Of a DNA stretch of 64,000 bases, positions 24,924-37,633 are shown piece by piece; position 1 is the first letter of the stretch, and every line of letters starts with the position of its first letter. Source of the DNA: Comamonadaceae bacterium. Its GTDB lineage: Bacteria > Pseudomonadota > Gammaproteobacteria > Burkholderiales > Burkholderiaceae_C. Location: NCBI GenBank assembly GCA_947455465.1, contig CANGNS010000001.1, positions 124,001-188,000 on the forward strand, given 5' to 3'. The translations under genes and the position numbers were made by a program. The notes under the pieces are model-generated. The model had not been told where the DNA came from. It saw only the letters and a list, made by a program, of their open reading frames with translations, and searched no databases.

Positions 24924-27830
24924 TCAGAAATTCGCCTGCGCAGTAAACGTGTAACGACGGCCAATCACGTCATACACCATGGGGAAGGTGTTGCCATAAT
25001 TAGAGGATGATGGTCCGATACCAGTACCAATAATCGGGGGAGCCACATCAAATGCATTGTTAATAGTCAGTGCCACTTTCAGATTCTTAGTAACTTGCCA
25101 CGATCCATTCAAATCCACATAGTTGTAGGGCTTGATCGATGTGTAGTCAGCCAAATAGCTGGTGGTGGTGTTTTGAACTGTGGTACCACCGATATAGCGC
25201 CAGTTATAGCCAAGCGCATAGTCGCCAAAGCTCCACATTGCACGCTGCGTGAAGCGGTCTGACGAATAAGGCATGCCTACGTCAACACCAAAACGACCGG
25301 CCTGCTCCAGCGTTGGAACCGATGGCAAGGCCTTGAAATCTGCCTTTGTCAGATGGCTCAATTGCAAGCTGAAATCTACTTTGCCTAATTGCGGAGCACC
25401 CAAGTCTTTGAGCATCAAGCGGTAATTAATACCTACATCGATTCCGTTGAAATCGTAGACGCCAAGGTTCGAGGCCTGGGTAATAACACCTTTGCTGCCG
25501 GTGCCGTTCAAACCACCATTGATACGATCACGCTGAATGAGTTGGCAAAACACGTTGTAAGCGTAACCAGGGTTAAGCGCAGGGTCATAGCAACCACTGA
25601 TAACCTGGCCCGCAGTGGGGGACGAGGCAGCCGAGTCAATTGCGATTTTCCAGTAGTCCAAAGTAATCGAAAGATTACTTGCAAAACTTGGCTCCCAAAC
25701 TAAGCCCAAGGTCGTGGTCTGCGCCTTTTCTGGCCCAAGATCAGGATTACCACCGCTGGTGTTGTTGATTTGGCTGGAAGAAGGTGCCGCCACGGAGCCG
25801 ATTTGGCTGGTCGGGACGCCCGTCGCCTGGCACAGGCTGGTTAGCGTTCCCGCTTTACCGGCATCCGCTGCGTTGATTTTGGCCAATTGGCAAGGATCAG
25901 CGGTCAGGGACGACAGGCCTGTCGTGACCGGCGCATAAAGTTCATTGACATTAGGCGCGCGGATGGCCAGTTGCTGCTCGCCTCTAAAGCGCAGGGCTTT
26001 CATGGGGGCCCAATCTAAACCGTATTTCCAGCTGCCGTAACTTTGGTTGCCGCCAAGCGAGGTGGAGAAAGATGTCTGGCGGTAACCAGCTTCCAAGTTG
26101 ACAGCATGGGCAAAGGCCTGGTCCTGCAACAGCGGCAACTTGGCTTCTGTGTAGTACTCGCTAAAGGTTAAGGTACCGTTACGGTCCGGTGTTGGTGATC
26201 CGCTGCCCAGCAACTCGCCTTGGGTCTGGATAATCGAATCTGATTTATTGCCGCCATAGACCTTACGATTCTCATAGCCGAACGCCACGTTTAAGGGGTA
26301 CTTTGCCATCGGGCTCTTAATGGCCTCGATCTCGCCGTTAACGGAACCCGCAACTACGGTTTGTTCGACCAAAGTCGTTCCATACGTGGGGATACTGAGG
26401 TAAGCCAACATCGCCGGGGTGATAGATCCCGCCGCACCAAACAAATTGATTGGAACGCACCCTCCAGTATTCACTACGCAATTGGTCGTGCTGACAGCGT
26501 TTGCAGCTTGCTGAAGTTTGCTGAAAGAAAAACCATTACCTGTGGTTTGGATCTGTTCAGAACGCCCAAAGGAGTAATAGGCGTCGTAGTTCCAATTGCT
26601 AACGAAAGGAATCTCGCCGCGAACACCGGCTGTGTATTGCATCGTGGTGTTGTCGTAAGAATAGATGCGTGGGCCCGCCTCAACGAAACGTCGCGCATAG
26701 GCGGCAGTAAATGGTGTCGTGTTACCCACCACGCAATTGGCCGCCGATATGGAATATGCTGAGCACAGTTGCTGACGCACCGCTTCGGGAATATAGGGGT
26801 TTCCGATTGGCATCGACAAACCTACACCAAAGGTTCCCGATGGAGCCAAATTCAAAGTCACATTGCTGCGAATGGAATACAGCTCAGCATACGCTTCTGC
26901 ATAGTCATTGATTTTGAAGCGCCCCATTCCCGTAAGTTGCGTACGGTCCAGCGGAGTTTCAAAGTAATTGGGAGGGTTGGTGTTGTAACCGTCCGGAGGA
27001 CCAGAACTGACAGCGGTTCGCAATAATCCAGTGCTTGCATCAATTACTCGGCTGCCGTTAATGGGCGCAGGCATACCGCTAATGATCGCCGGAACGGATG
27101 TTCCGGAAAATCCGCCGGGCAACCCGGTAGTCGACGTCAATGCGGTTACCGAATAACTTCTATCTGCTAAGCGAATCGGGTCGGTATGGGTAGAGCCGAT
27201 ATGAAGCACCACGTTACCTCGATCGTCGGCCAAATTGGCGCCCATGGTCACGTCATTCTTACGACGCAGCGCGTCACCGACGCCCGAGGCACTGTAGGTG
27301 GAAGTGGCCTCGATGCCAGAGAAGCTGCGTTTTGTCACAAAGTTGACGACACCAGCTACCGCATCAGCGCCATAAACAGCCGATGCGCCGCCGGTGACCA
27401 CGTCCACGCGCTCAAGCAACGAAACGGGCACATTGTTAGTATCTACAACACCGCCCAAAGTGGCAGGCACAAAACGTTTACCGTTAACCAGAACCAGAGT
27501 TCGGTTACTGCCCAAACCGCGCAGGTCTATCGAAGCCGTTCCGTTGGAACCGTTGTTGATACCTGGCCCAATGGCGGGGTACGACGCAGGCAAACCCCGC
27601 ATCAGTTCCTCAACCGCGACCGGCTGAGTTATGTCGATTTCGGCTTTACTCACTACGGAAATGGGGCTGCTGGCCTCATTGACGATGGTCTTGAGACGCG
27701 AGCCCGTTACTTCTACACGACCCATGTCGGTCGCGCCTGTTTGTTGCCCAAACGCTGTTGGTTGGAACGCAAGTGCCGCTAAGAACCCAGTAACGCCTGC
27801 TATCTGGGTGAGTCGAAAATACATTTTCAT
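24924..27830 (-). CDS. TonB-dependent outer-membrane receptor
   Basis: A 968-residue receptor. ATG 27830 gives a signal peptide (cleavage near FGQ) and has AAGGA eight bases upstream. The plug domain (about 35-180) shows VEELMRGLPA, DLRGLGSNRTLVLVNGKR and VERVDVVTGGASAVYGADAVAGVVNFVTK; the remainder is the 22-strand beta barrel, ending in the terminal Phe needed for outer-membrane insertion. Flanking S9, M14 and M28 peptidases and an amidase suggest that peptides or peptide-like compounds are the cargo. No TonB box could be identified with confidence. Confidence 0.92.
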   Translation of the reverse strand: MKMYFRLTQIAGVTGFLAALAFQPTAFGQQTGATDMGRVEVTGSRLKTIVNEASSPISVVSKAEIDITQPVAVEELMRGLPASYPAIGPGINNGSNGTASIDLRGLGSNRTLVLVNGKRFVPATLGGVVDTNNVPVSLLERVDVVTGGASAVYGADAVAGVVNFVTKRSFSGIEATSTYSASGVGDALRRKNDVTMGANLADDRGNVVLHIGSTHTDPIRLADRSYSVTALTSTTGLPGGFSGTSVPAIISGMPAPINGSRVIDASTGLLRTAVSSGPPDGYNTNPPNYFETPLDRTQLTGMGRFKINDYAEAYAELYSIRSNVTLNLAPSGTFGVGLSMPIGNPYIPEAVRQQLCSAYSISAANCVVGNTTPFTAAYARRFVEAGPRIYSYDNTTMQYTAGVRGEIPFVSNWNYDAYYSFGRSEQIQTTGNGFSFSKLQQAANAVSTTNCVVNTGGCVPINLFGAAGSITPAMLAYLSIPTYGTTLVEQTVVAGSVNGEIEAIKSPMAKYPLNVAFGYENRKVYGGNKSDSIIQTQGELLGSGSPTPDRNGTLTFSEYYTEAKLPLLQDQAFAHAVNLEAGYRQTSFSTSLGGNQSYGSWKYGLDWAPMKALRFRGEQQLAIRAPNVNELYAPVTTGLSSLTADPCQLAKINAADAGKAGTLTSLCQATGVPTSQIGSVAAPSSSQINNTSGGNPDLGPEKAQTTTLGLVWEPSFASNLSITLDYWKIAIDSAASSPTAGQVISGCYDPALNPGYAYNVFCQLIQRDRINGGLNGTGSKGVITQASNLGVYDFNGIDVGINYRLMLKDLGAPQLGKVDFSLQLSHLTKADFKALPSVPTLEQAGRFGVDVGMPYSSDRFTQRAMWSFGDYALGYNWRYIGGTTVQNTTTSYLADYTSIKPYNYVDLNGSWQVTKNLKVALTINNAFDVAPPIIGTGIGPSSSNYGNTFPMVYDVIGRRYTFTAQANF

Positions 27831-28021
27831 CACATTAATCCTTGAGATGCTGACAACCGCCGTGACAATCCGCACGGGCTCGTTAACAATATAGTCACAT
27901 TTGAAATATTTTGGTAACAATAATTTGACTTTCTTGTTCTTTGTACGCAAATTGTCTTACGCCTGCGCTGAAGCCAGTGCGCGTACTCGTTGTTTTTTGG
28001 CATCATTTTCTAGGTACGCTC

Positions 28022-29454
28022 ATGTCGTCACTCTCGTCTAGGTTTTCCTTACTGGCTTTTCTGTTGTCAAATTTGACTCCAAGTGGTGCTTGTGTGGCAG
28101 ATACATTGCCCGATTCGGTGGTCCAGACCATCGTGGCCGATATATCCAGCGCCCGTATCGAGCAAAGAATTCGCAAATTGGTGTCCTTTGAGACACGGCA
28201 TACGCTCTCACAAACCGATTCAGACCATAGAGGTATCGGTGCTGCGCGGCGCTGGATTGAGGCGGAGCTGCGCGCTTGCTCACAGGCCGCTGGCGGGCGT
28301 TTGCAAGTGAGCATCCAAGAATGGGTGGAGCCGGTTAGCCGGCGGGTCGCGCGTCCGACCACGCTGGTCAATGTGATTGCCACGCTGCCCGGCGATGCGC
28401 CCTCCTCCAAGGACCGCCTGCTCATTGTCAGCGGCCATTACGACAGTATGAATTCCGATATCAGCGACAACGTGGGCGCCGCACCTGGCGCCAACGACGA
28501 TGCATCGGGTACAGCAGTCTCTATGGAGCTCGCTTGCGTGATGGCCAAGCACCACTTTGACGCAACTCTGGTTTTTATGGCCGTGCCAGGCGAAGAACAA
28601 GGACTGCTGGGCGCTGCGCACTTTGCCCGTGAAGCCCGAAAGCAAGGGCTCAATATCGAGGCGATGATTACCAATGACATCGTAGGCAGCGCCACCGGCG
28701 ACGCGGGGCAGCGTGACCCTAAGCGATTACGCCTATTTGCCGATGGCGCAGACCCGCTCTTGCGCATGATGGTTCAGGGTCAAACTGGCCAAGCACTGGA
28801 CCCTGCAGAGCAGGAGGCAACACGTGCGGTTCGCGGGCAACTGCAAGGTATCGCGATGGCCGGAGGCGCCGCTGATTTGCCCACGCACCAACTGGGTCGC
28901 CACCTCAAGTCGTCGGCCGAACGCTACCTGCCTGGGTTTACTGTCCAACTGATCCAGCGGCGCGACCGCTACCTGCGCGGCGGCGACCACATTCCCTTCT
29001 TAGAACAGGGCTACGCTGCTGTGCGCTTTACCGAACCGTTCGAGAACTTCCGTCATCAGCACCAAAACGTGCGCACCGAAGGCGCCTTGGCATTTGGCGA
29101 CTTGCCCGACTTTGTCGAATTTGATTACGTCGCCGACGTCGCCCGAGTCAATGCCATCGGCCTAGCCACCCTGGCCTTGGCGCCACCGCCCCCGGCTAAC
29201 CTGCGCATTGACACCACCCAATTGACCAACGACAGCACGCTGCGCTGGGCCGTGAGCAATGACCCGGCCGTTGTGGGGTACCGATTGGTGTGGCGTGAAT
29301 CGGACGCCACATCCTGGCAAGGGAGCCAGGATGTGGGGCTCGTGGGCCACATTACCGTCCCCATTTCCAAGGACAACGTCGTTTTTGGCGTCCAGTCCCT
29401 TTCCAAGCGCGGTCACGCCAGCTTGGCCGTTTATCCATTACCCCAGGGCCGCTG

Positions 29455-29455
<1 letters not shown>
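28022..29455 (+). CDS. M28 family aminopeptidase with FN3-like tail
   Basis: A 477-residue exported metallopeptidase. A signal peptide spans about residues 1-26. The two-zinc site is formed by His139 (SGHYDS), Asp159 (GANDDASG), Glu191/192 (PGEEQGLLG), Asp219 (TNDIVG) and a His in GGDHIPF. Residues about 385-475 form a small beta domain resembling fibronectin type III (LRWAVSNDPAVVGYRLVWRES). It probably removes N-terminal residues from peptides in the periplasm. The gene is divergent from the TonB receptor and overlaps the amidase start by one base. Confidence 0.88.
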
Positions 29456-31005
<1,550 letters not shown>

Positions 31006-31038
31006 ACGTCACCGTCCAGCGGTCGTCCACCTGGCGCC

Positions 31039-32385
31039 TTACCGCTGCATGCAGGGTTTTTTGGGATCGAATGTCCAACCAGGTAGCAGGTATTGCATGG
31101 CCATCGCGTCGTCGCGCGCGCCCAGGCCGTGCTGCAAGTACAAAGCATGTGCGGCACGCACTTTGTCCATGTCCAATTGAACGCCCAGGCCGGGCGTCTG
31201 TGGAACTTGAATATGGCCATTGATAATTTGCAAGGGCGCTTGGCTCAGGCCATGGCCATCTTGCCAAATCCAATGGGTATCTATGGCCGTGACTTTGCCC
31301 GGCGCAGCGGCCGCTACCTGGGTAAACATGGCCAAAGAAATATCAAAATGGTTATTCGAGTGCGAGCCCCAGGTCAGCCCCCAATCACGGCAGGTTTGTG
31401 CAACACGCACCGAGCCGGCCATGGTCCAAAAATGTGGGTCGGCCAAAGGAATATCGACACTTTGCAAGGATAAGGAATGGACTAATTGGCGCCAATCGGT
31501 GGCCACCATATTGGTCGCCGTTAAAAGCCCGGTCGCGCGCCGGAATTCGGCCAATATCTCCCGGCCACTCAAACCATCTTCGGCGCCGCAGGGGTCTTCC
31601 GCATAGGCCAATACACCTTGCATATCGCGCATGAGCCGTACGGCGTCTTTTAATAGCCACCCGCCATTAGGGTCGATGGTAATGCGCGCGTCTGGAAATC
31701 GTTGGTGCAAGGCCTGTACGGCTTCTATTTCTTCTTCGCCGCGAAGCACGCCGCCTTTTAATTTGAAATCATTAAAACCATATTTGGCCTGGGCCACCTC
31801 GGCCAACTTGACCATCGATTCGGCCGTCATGGCTTCTTCATTGCGCAATGCAAACCATGCATCGGCGCCATCGGCTTCTTTGCGGTACGGTAAATCGGTT
31901 TTGGCTTTGTCGCCCACAAAGAATAGATAACCCAGCATTTCCACTTCACTGCGCTGCTGGCCCTCGCCGAGCAAGGCGCATACTGGCAAACCCAATTCTT
32001 GCCCTAATAAATCGAGCAGCGCAGACTCCACGGCCGTGATCGCATGAATGGTGACCCGTAAATCAAATGTCTGCAGACCACGGCCCTGCGTATCCCGGCC
32101 CGAAAACGCGCTTTGCAAACTATGGAGAATGGCCTGGACATTGCCAATACTTTGTCCGAGCACAAAAGGCCGCGCATCTTCTAAGGTATTGCGTATTTTC
32201 TCGCCGCCCGGAACCTCGCCAACGCCTGTGCGCCCAGCGCTGTCGGTGAGTACCACAATATTGCGGGTGAAAAAGGGCGCATGGGCACCCGATAAATTCA
32301 AAAGCATGCTGTCCTGCCCCGCCACGGGAATCACCTGCAGGCCGGTAACCGTTGGCGTTTTTTCGCGCCCAAGTTCAGAACGCAT
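31039..32385 (-). CDS. gudD: Glucarate dehydratase
   Basis: A 448-residue enolase-superfamily enzyme turning D-glucarate (and usually L-idarate) into 5-dehydro-4-deoxyglucarate. The KxK base is in FNDFKLKGG, metal ligands in [16 protein letters not shown] and ATNMVATDW, and the catalytic His in [10 protein letters not shown]. The N-terminal capping domain includes [11 protein letters not shown]. It is the last gene of the kdgD-Bug-gudD operon and starts four bases after the Bug gene. Confidence 0.95.
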   Translation of the reverse strand: MRSELGREKTPTVTGLQVIPVAGQDSMLLNLSGAHAPFFTRNIVVLTDSAGRTGVGEVPGGEKIRNTLEDARPFVLGQSIGNVQAILHSLQSAFSGRDTQGRGLQTFDLRVTIHAITAVESALLDLLGQELGLPVCALLGEGQQRSEVEMLGYLFFVGDKAKTDLPYRKEADGADAWFALRNEEAMTAESMVKLAEVAQAKYGFNDFKLKGGVLRGEEEIEAVQALHQRFPDARITIDPNGGWLLKDAVRLMRDMQGVLAYAEDPCGAEDGLSGREILAEFRRATGLLTATNMVATDWRQLVHSLSLQSVDIPLADPHFWTMAGSVRVAQTCRDWGLTWGSHSNNHFDISLAMFTQVAAAAPGKVTAIDTHWIWQDGHGLSQAPLQIINGHIQVPQTPGLGVQLDMDKVRAAHALYLQHGLGARDDAMAMQYLLPGWTFDPKKPCMQR

Positions 32386-32389
32386 AAGG

Positions 32390-33343
32390 TCAGTCTGCTT
32401 TGATATTGCGGGTTTGAATTAACTTCTTCCAACGCGCAAATTCAGCCGCTTGAAACGCCGTAAATTGCTCTGGCGTGTTGCCCACTATTTCAAATCCGAG
32501 CTCTAACAATTTGGACTTGACTTGCGGATCGTTTAAGCCCGCAAGAATAGCGCTGTGCAATTTGGCTTTGATATCCGCGGGCAAACCTTTGGGCGCTGCC
32601 ACCGCCTGCCACGAATACACATTGGCCTCTTTAATTCCCAACTCTTCCAGGGAAGGTACATTGGGCAACAAGGGGGAGCGCTTTGCGCTGGTAATGGACA
32701 AGGGGCGCAATTTGCCCGCCACTATTTGCGGCATTGCGGTATTGATATTCATAAACGAGCCGTCAACCTGGCTGCCCAGCAAATCATTCATGACCGGTCC
32801 ACCGCCTTTGTAAGGCACATGAATACCCGTGGTGCCAGTTTGTTGCCAGAAGATTTCGGCCGTCAGGTGGTCGCTGCTTCCGTTGCCCGAGGATGCCAGG
32901 GTAAATTTATTCGGGTTGGCTTTATGAAACGCGATGACGTCGGCCATCGATTTATGGGGCGAGCTTGCCGGTACCACCAACACATTGGGCGCCTGCACGG
33001 CCACGGTGATGTAATCAAAATCCTTGAGTGCGTCGTAGGTGACTTTTTCAATTAAATGCGGCGCGATGACATACGGCCCCAAAGACGACACCAAAATCGT
33101 ATAGCCATCGGCAGGCGCGCGGGCGACAAAGGCCGCGCCAATGGTGCCGGTTGCACCGGCTTTGTTATCGGTAACAAATGTTCCGCCCAATTTTTCCTGG
33201 AGTTTGGGCGCCAATACCCGCGCAATCAGGTCGGTCGAGCCGCCAGGGGGAAAGGGCACGACCAAGGACACCGGGCGCTCGGGCCAGGCCCAGGCGCTGG
33301 ACATCGTAAACAGTGCCAATAGGAGGCTAAGTACATATTTCAT
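32390..33343 (-). CDS. Bug family solute-binding protein
   Basis: A 317-residue periplasmic binding protein of the tripartite tricarboxylate transporter type, abundant in Burkholderiales. It has a signal peptide (cleavage after AWA near residue 19) and the family blocks [38 protein letters not shown] and [19 protein letters not shown]. Its position between kdgD and gudD suggests glucarate or galactarate as ligand. The TctA/TctB membrane genes are absent nearby. Confidence 0.92.
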   Translation of the reverse strand: MKYVLSLLLALFTMSSAWAWPERPVSLVVPFPPGGSTDLIARVLAPKLQEKLGGTFVTDNKAGATGTIGAAFVARAPADGYTILVSSLGPYVIAPHLIEKVTYDALKDFDYITVAVQAPNVLVVPASSPHKSMADVIAFHKANPNKFTLASSGNGSSDHLTAEIFWQQTGTTGIHVPYKGGGPVMNDLLGSQVDGSFMNINTAMPQIVAGKLRPLSITSAKRSPLLPNVPSLEELGIKEANVYSWQAVAAPKGLPADIKAKLHSAILAGLNDPQVKSKLLELGFEIVGNTPEQFTAFQAAEFARWKKLIQTRNIKAD

Positions 33344-33385
33344 AAGAGTTCCTTTGTGGCTGAAATAGCAATGACCGGTGGATAT

Positions 33386-34297
33386 TTACTGGGGGCCTAG
33401 TTTTTGAATGAGGGCGTCCAATTCCTGCATCTCGGAAGCCTTGAGGTCGGTTAGCGGCGGGCGTACCGGGCCCGCGCTGCGGCCCACCAAGGTAGCGCCT
33501 GCTTTGACAATACTGACCGCGTAGCCCGGCGTGCGGTTGCGAATTTTTAGATAGGGCATAAAAAATTCACGCAGCAAATGGTGCTGGGTGGCCATATCGT
33601 CATCGGCCACGGCGCGGTAAAACGCCATCGCTGTTTTAGGGATGAAATTAAATACGGCCGAGGAATACACGGGCGTACCCAAGGCCTTGTAGGCCGCGGC
33701 ATATACCTCCGCCGTGGGCAAGCCACCCAAATACGCAAAACGGTCCCCCATGCGCATATAAATGGCCGACATGGTTTCGATTTCACCGATGCCGTCTTTA
33801 AATCCGACCAAATTGGGGCAGCGCTCGGCCAAGAGGGCCAATGAATCGGGGCTTAATTTGCAGACATTGCGGTTGTACACAATCACGCCAAATTGCACGC
33901 TTTTGCATACCGCCTCCACATGGGCAATCAAACCCTCTTGGCCGGCCTCGGTGAGGTAATGCGGCAGCAGCAAAATGCCATGCGCTCCCTGGCGCTCTGC
34001 CTCTTGCGCGCAGGCAATAGCAAAACGGGTATTACCCCCTGCCCCCGCAATAATCGGCACTTTCCCCTTACAGGTTTGCACCGCGGTTTGAATAATCTGC
34101 GGATATTCCTGCCCGGTCAGCGAAAAAAACTCCCCGGTGCCGCCCGCCGCAAATAGCGCCGTCGCACCATAGGGCGCCAACCATTCCAGGCGCGCGGCAT
34201 AACTGTGGGGATTGAAATCGCCCTGCGCGTCAAAGTCCGTGAGCGGAAACGAGAGCAGTCCGCTGGACATGATGGATTTGAGTTCTTGGGGGTGCAT
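33386..34297 (-). CDS. kdgD: 5-dehydro-4-deoxyglucarate dehydratase
   Basis: A 303-residue class I aldolase-fold enzyme that dehydrates and decarboxylates 5-dehydro-4-deoxyglucarate to 2,5-dioxopentanoate. The Schiff-base Lys167 lies in VGFKDGIGE and the Tyr141 in VIVYNRN, with [11 protein letters not shown] as the phosphate-like loop. The next enzyme, 2,5-dioxovalerate dehydrogenase, is not in the window. A LacI-type operator sits about 60 bp upstream of its start. Confidence 0.94.
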   Translation of the reverse strand: MHPQELKSIMSSGLLSFPLTDFDAQGDFNPHSYAARLEWLAPYGATALFAAGGTGEFFSLTGQEYPQIIQTAVQTCKGKVPIIAGAGGNTRFAIACAQEAERQGAHGILLLPHYLTEAGQEGLIAHVEAVCKSVQFGVIVYNRNVCKLSPDSLALLAERCPNLVGFKDGIGEIETMSAIYMRMGDRFAYLGGLPTAEVYAAAYKALGTPVYSSAVFNFIPKTAMAFYRAVADDDMATQHHLLREFFMPYLKIRNRTPGYAVSIVKAGATLVGRSAGPVRPPLTDLKASEMQELDALIQKLGPQ

Positions 34298-34356
34298 AGC
34301 AATTACCAGTCAGGAAAAGTCAATCGAAAGATCAGTGTAGGAAGGCGCAACAGCCC

Positions 34357-34374
34357 AATGGTAGCGCTACCATT
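34357..34374. promoter_or_regulatory. LacI-type operator upstream of kdgD
   Basis: AATGGTAGCGCTACCATT is a perfect 18-bp palindrome with a central CG, the typical LacI-family layout. It lies between lacI and kdgD and shares the core TAGCGCTA with the site at 35465. Confidence 0.75.
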
Positions 34375-34416
34375 TCGGGCCGTCAAGTTGGGCTTGTAGG
34401 CGCGCCATCGCATGGC

Positions 34417-35445
34417 TTAGGCGCTCTCGCGCTCCACAATAGAAAACCCCAGATTCATAATCGGCTGCGGCACCGCATGGCCTTGCAGGCGCGCCATCAA
34501 ATGCTGCGCCGCGAGCGTGCCGATCTGGCCACCGTTGACCTGGACGGTGCTCAGTGCCGGAACCATGTCGCCCACAAAAGGCACGTCGCCAAAACCCATG
34601 ACGGATAGCTGCTGGGGTACCGCGATATTGCGCGCCCGTGCCTCGGTAATAACCCCCAGGGCCAGCAAATCCGAGCTGCAAAAAATGGCATCCACCTCCG
34701 GCTGGCGGCGCATTAATGCCGCCAAGGCCTCGCGCCCGGCGTGCAAAGTACGTGCATCGCCCACGTTATGCACCAGCACCTCGGCCAGTCCGACGGCATG
34801 TACTGCGTCCCTGAATGCGCCATTGCGGCGTTGGGCGCGCTCATCGCCCGCCGTGACCACGGCCAAGCGCTGTTTGCCCTTGCCCATCAAATACTGGGCG
34901 ACTGCCCGGCCAATGTCCTGGTGAGAGAAGCCGATGAGCATGTCCATCGGCGTGGGGGTTAAATCCCAGGATTCGACAATAGGAATGCCTGCGGCCATCA
35001 GCCGGTTGCGCGAACGCCCCGGCGGCATGATGCCCGTAATGAATATGCCGTCAGGCCGGCGCCCGATCACTGCGTCGAGCAAACGCGCCTCGCGCTCTGG
35101 CGAATAGCCGGTCAAACCCAGCATGCATTGGTAGCCTGCGTCAAATAATGTGCTGTTGAGCGCCTCAATGGTTTCGTTAAATACCGAAAAAACCATGCTG
35201 GGCACGACCGCCGCAATCAGCCGACTGCGCGAAGACGCCAAACCGCCGGCCATGCGGTTGGGTACATACGCGGTGCGCTCAATAGCGTCTTGCACCCGGG
35301 TACGCACCGCTTGGGATACCTGCGACGGCGAGTTGAGCGCCCGCGATACGGTAATGGGCGACACACCGGCCAGGTGGGCCACATCTTGGAGGGTGATCGC
35401 CCCACTGCCCCGGCGGGCGCGTTTTGAGTTCGGTTTATCTGCCAT
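34417..35445 (-). CDS. LacI family regulator of glucarate/galactarate genes
   Basis: A 342-residue repressor. Residues about 16-65 form the LacI helix-turn-helix and hinge ([39 protein letters not shown]), followed by a periplasmic-binding-type effector domain ([48 protein letters not shown]). ATG 35445 places the DNA-binding domain at the usual distance. It is divergent from garD and lies upstream of kdgD on the same strand; the two palindromes flanking it are its likely operators, giving autoregulation and control of all four catabolic genes. Confidence 0.9.
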   Translation of the reverse strand: MADKPNSKRARRGSGAITLQDVAHLAGVSPITVSRALNSPSQVSQAVRTRVQDAIERTAYVPNRMAGGLASSRSRLIAAVVPSMVFSVFNETIEALNSTLFDAGYQCMLGLTGYSPEREARLLDAVIGRRPDGIFITGIMPPGRSRNRLMAAGIPIVESWDLTPTPMDMLIGFSHQDIGRAVAQYLMGKGKQRLAVVTAGDERAQRRNGAFRDAVHAVGLAEVLVHNVGDARTLHAGREALAALMRRQPEVDAIFCSSDLLALGVITEARARNIAVPQQLSVMGFGDVPFVGDMVPALSTVQVNGGQIGTLAAQHLMARLQGHAVPQPIMNLGFSIVERESA

Positions 35446-35464
35446 TGCGTGTTTCCAATCACCC

Positions 35465-35480
35465 ATGATAGCGCTATCAT
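35465..35480. promoter_or_regulatory. LacI-type operator between lacI and garD
   Basis: ATGATAGCGCTATCAT is a perfect 16-bp palindrome in the 88-bp divergent gap between the regulator and garD. The core matches the kdgD operator, supporting joint control. Confidence 0.75.
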
Positions 35481-35533
35481 TTGCACATCGTCAACTATTG
35501 CGAAGCGGCCTACGCCAAGCCCCAGGAGTGAGC

Positions 35534-37084
35534 ATGCCCCCCCATACCATCGTGATGCACGCCAGCGACAATGTGGCCATCGTCGCCAACGACGGCGGCT
35601 TGCCGGCCGGCACGGTGTTGGCCCAGGGTGTCGTTTTGCAGGGCCCAGTTCCGCAGGGCCATAAAGTGGCTCTGACCGATATCGCCGCCCAGGCGCCGGT
35701 GCTGCGCTATGGCGTGCCCATCGGCTATGCGCTGCAAACCCTACCGGCCGGCACCTGGGTCCATGAGCGCCTGCTGCAGCTGCCTGCGGCGCGCGGCCTG
35801 GACGCCTTGCCCCTGTGTACCGCTAAATTGCCCGCGCCTGCGCCCCTCCAGGGATATACGTTTGAGGGGTATAAAAACCCGGACGGATCGGTGGGCACCC
35901 GCAATATTTTGGCGATTACCACCACGGTCCAATGCGTGGCGGGCGTGGTGGAGTTTGCGGTGGAAAAAATAAAGCGCGAATTACTCCCCCAATATGCCCA
36001 CGTGGACGATGTGATTGGCCTGGAGCACAGCTATGGCTGCGGCGTCGCCATCGACGCGCCGGGCGCAGAAATACCGATCCGCACCCTGCGCAATATCAGT
36101 TTGAACCCCAACTTTGGTGGCGAGGTGCTGGTGGTCAGCCTGGGCTGCGAAAAACTCCCGCCAGCCAAGCTCATGCCGGCAGGCTCCATACCGATAACGC
36201 AGCTGCAAGGACCCGAGGGCGCACTGGACGTGGTGTGCCTGCAAGACGAAGGACACGACGGGTTTATGTCCATGATTGACCATATCGTCCAATCGGCACT
36301 ACCCCATTTAGAAAGGCTCAATGCAAGGCGGCGCCAAACCGTGCCCGCCAGTGCATTGGTCGTAGGTGTGCAATGCGGTGGCAGCGACGCATTTTCGGGT
36401 GCCACCGCCAACCCGGCCGTGGGGTTTTGCACGGACCTGCTGGTGCGCGCAGGCGCGACCGTGATGTTTTCAGAGACCACCGAAGTGCGCGACGGAATCG
36501 CGCAACTCACGGCGCGGGCCAGCACGCCCGAGGTCGCCCAGGCCATGATCCGCGAAATGCAATGGTATGACGACTATTTAGGGCGTGGACAATCCGACCG
36601 CAGCGCCAACACCACACCGGGCAATAAACAAGGCGGCCTGTCCAATATTGTGGAAAAAGCCATGGGGTCGATTGTCAAATCTGGCACGCTGCCCATTACC
36701 GGCGTTTTGGCGCCGGGAGAAAAATTGCAGCACAAAGGCTTGGTCTATGCGGCAACGCCTGCCAGTGATTTCATTTGCGGTACGCTGCAATTGGCAGCTG
36801 GCATGAACTTGCATGTATTTACCACCGGGCGCGGCACGCCTTATGGCTTGGCCGAGGTGCCGGTCATTAAAGTCGCCACGCGCACGGCGCTGGCCAAACG
36901 CTGGCATGACCTGATGGATATCAACGCCGGCACGATTGCCGATGGCCAAAAATCCATCGAAGACGTGGGCTGGGAGTTATTCCATTTTCTTTTGGAAGTG
37001 GCCAGTGGCCGCAAGAAAACCTGGGCCGAGCATTGGAAACTCAAAAATGCGCTGGTGCTGTTCAACCCTGCGCCGGTCACTTAA
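35534..37084 (+). CDS. garD: Galactarate dehydratase
   Basis: A 516-residue member of the GarD/UxaA iron-dependent dehydratase family producing 5-dehydro-4-deoxyglucarate from galactarate. The small N-terminal SAF-like domain (about 1-100) is followed by the catalytic part with [54 protein letters not shown] and [15 protein letters not shown] lies six bases before ATG 35534. Altronate dehydratase is a close relative, but the neighbouring kdgD and gudD favour galactarate. Confidence 0.88.
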   Translation: MPPHTIVMHASDNVAIVANDGGLPAGTVLAQGVVLQGPVPQGHKVALTDIAAQAPVLRYGVPIGYALQTLPAGTWVHERLLQLPAARGLDALPLCTAKLPAPAPLQGYTFEGYKNPDGSVGTRNILAITTTVQCVAGVVEFAVEKIKRELLPQYAHVDDVIGLEHSYGCGVAIDAPGAEIPIRTLRNISLNPNFGGEVLVVSLGCEKLPPAKLMPAGSIPITQLQGPEGALDVVCLQDEGHDGFMSMIDHIVQSALPHLERLNARRRQTVPASALVVGVQCGGSDAFSGATANPAVGFCTDLLVRAGATVMFSETTEVRDGIAQLTARASTPEVAQAMIREMQWYDDYLGRGQSDRSANTTPGNKQGGLSNIVEKAMGSIVKSGTLPITGVLAPGEKLQHKGLVYAATPASDFICGTLQLAAGMNLHVFTTGRGTPYGLAEVPVIKVATRTALAKRWHDLMDINAGTIADGQKSIEDVGWELFHFLLEVASGRKKTWAEHWKLKNALVLFNPAPVT

Positions 37085-37129
37085 TCTGCAACGCCACACT
37101 CTTGGTTTGGGCCGACGGCGCTGATGGTT

Positions 37130-37621
37130 TTACAGCTTGCGCGCTTGTATCTTGCGCAGGGTTTCCAGCCTCTCGTCGAAATCAAACCCCGGCGGCTCTT
37201 CGTAATCCATGTAGTTAAGGAAGCCCACAGAGGCCGCGGCGTTTTGGGCCACCGCAGCGGCCTTGCGCTGGTGCTTGATCGGGCAAAAGTAGGCCTCAGT
37301 TGCATGAATCACCGCCGTACTAAATGCGGCCACGCCAACGGCATAGGAGCAATAAGTGCAGTGGAATTTGGAAACCCAGTCCAGATAATGCAACTCCTGC
37401 CGGTCAAAAATAATGAATGGGGCGCGCGCAATACGCTCGATCTGATAGATCGGGAAACAAATATATTGGTACACCCAGACAAAAACATCGAGCAGCACCA
37501 GCGGAATAATCACGCTGTAAATCAGGGGCCCGGTGATCAAATTAATGGGGCGTGAGCGCTTGATAAGCGCAATCAGACCCCACTGGTGATTGGCAGGGCC
37601 CTGATCAACAATTGGTGGCAT
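37130..37621 (-). CDS. Unknown membrane protein with CxxC motif
   Basis: A 163-residue protein with a long hydrophobic stretch (about 27-60) and a second weaker one (about 90-112). The CTYC motif at the start of the second segment could bind metal or a cofactor or be redox-active. The C-terminal 50 residues are soluble and acidic (YMDYEEPPGFDFDE). I do not recognise the family. It follows the universal stress protein gene by 12 bp and is likely co-transcribed. Confidence 0.75.
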   Translation of the reverse strand: MPPIVDQGPANHQWGLIALIKRSRPINLITGPLIYSVIIPLVLLDVFVWVYQYICFPIYQIERIARAPFIIFDRQELHYLDWVSKFHCTYCSYAVGVAAFSTAVIHATEAYFCPIKHQRKAAAVAQNAAASVGFLNYMDYEEPPGFDFDERLETLRKIQARKL

Positions 37622-37633
37622 GGGTGCCCCAGC

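Noticed and set aside
31006-31038. Terminator between convergent amidase and gudD
   Set aside because: Only a 6-bp AGCGGT/ACCGCT pair with a long spacer and no T-run is visible.
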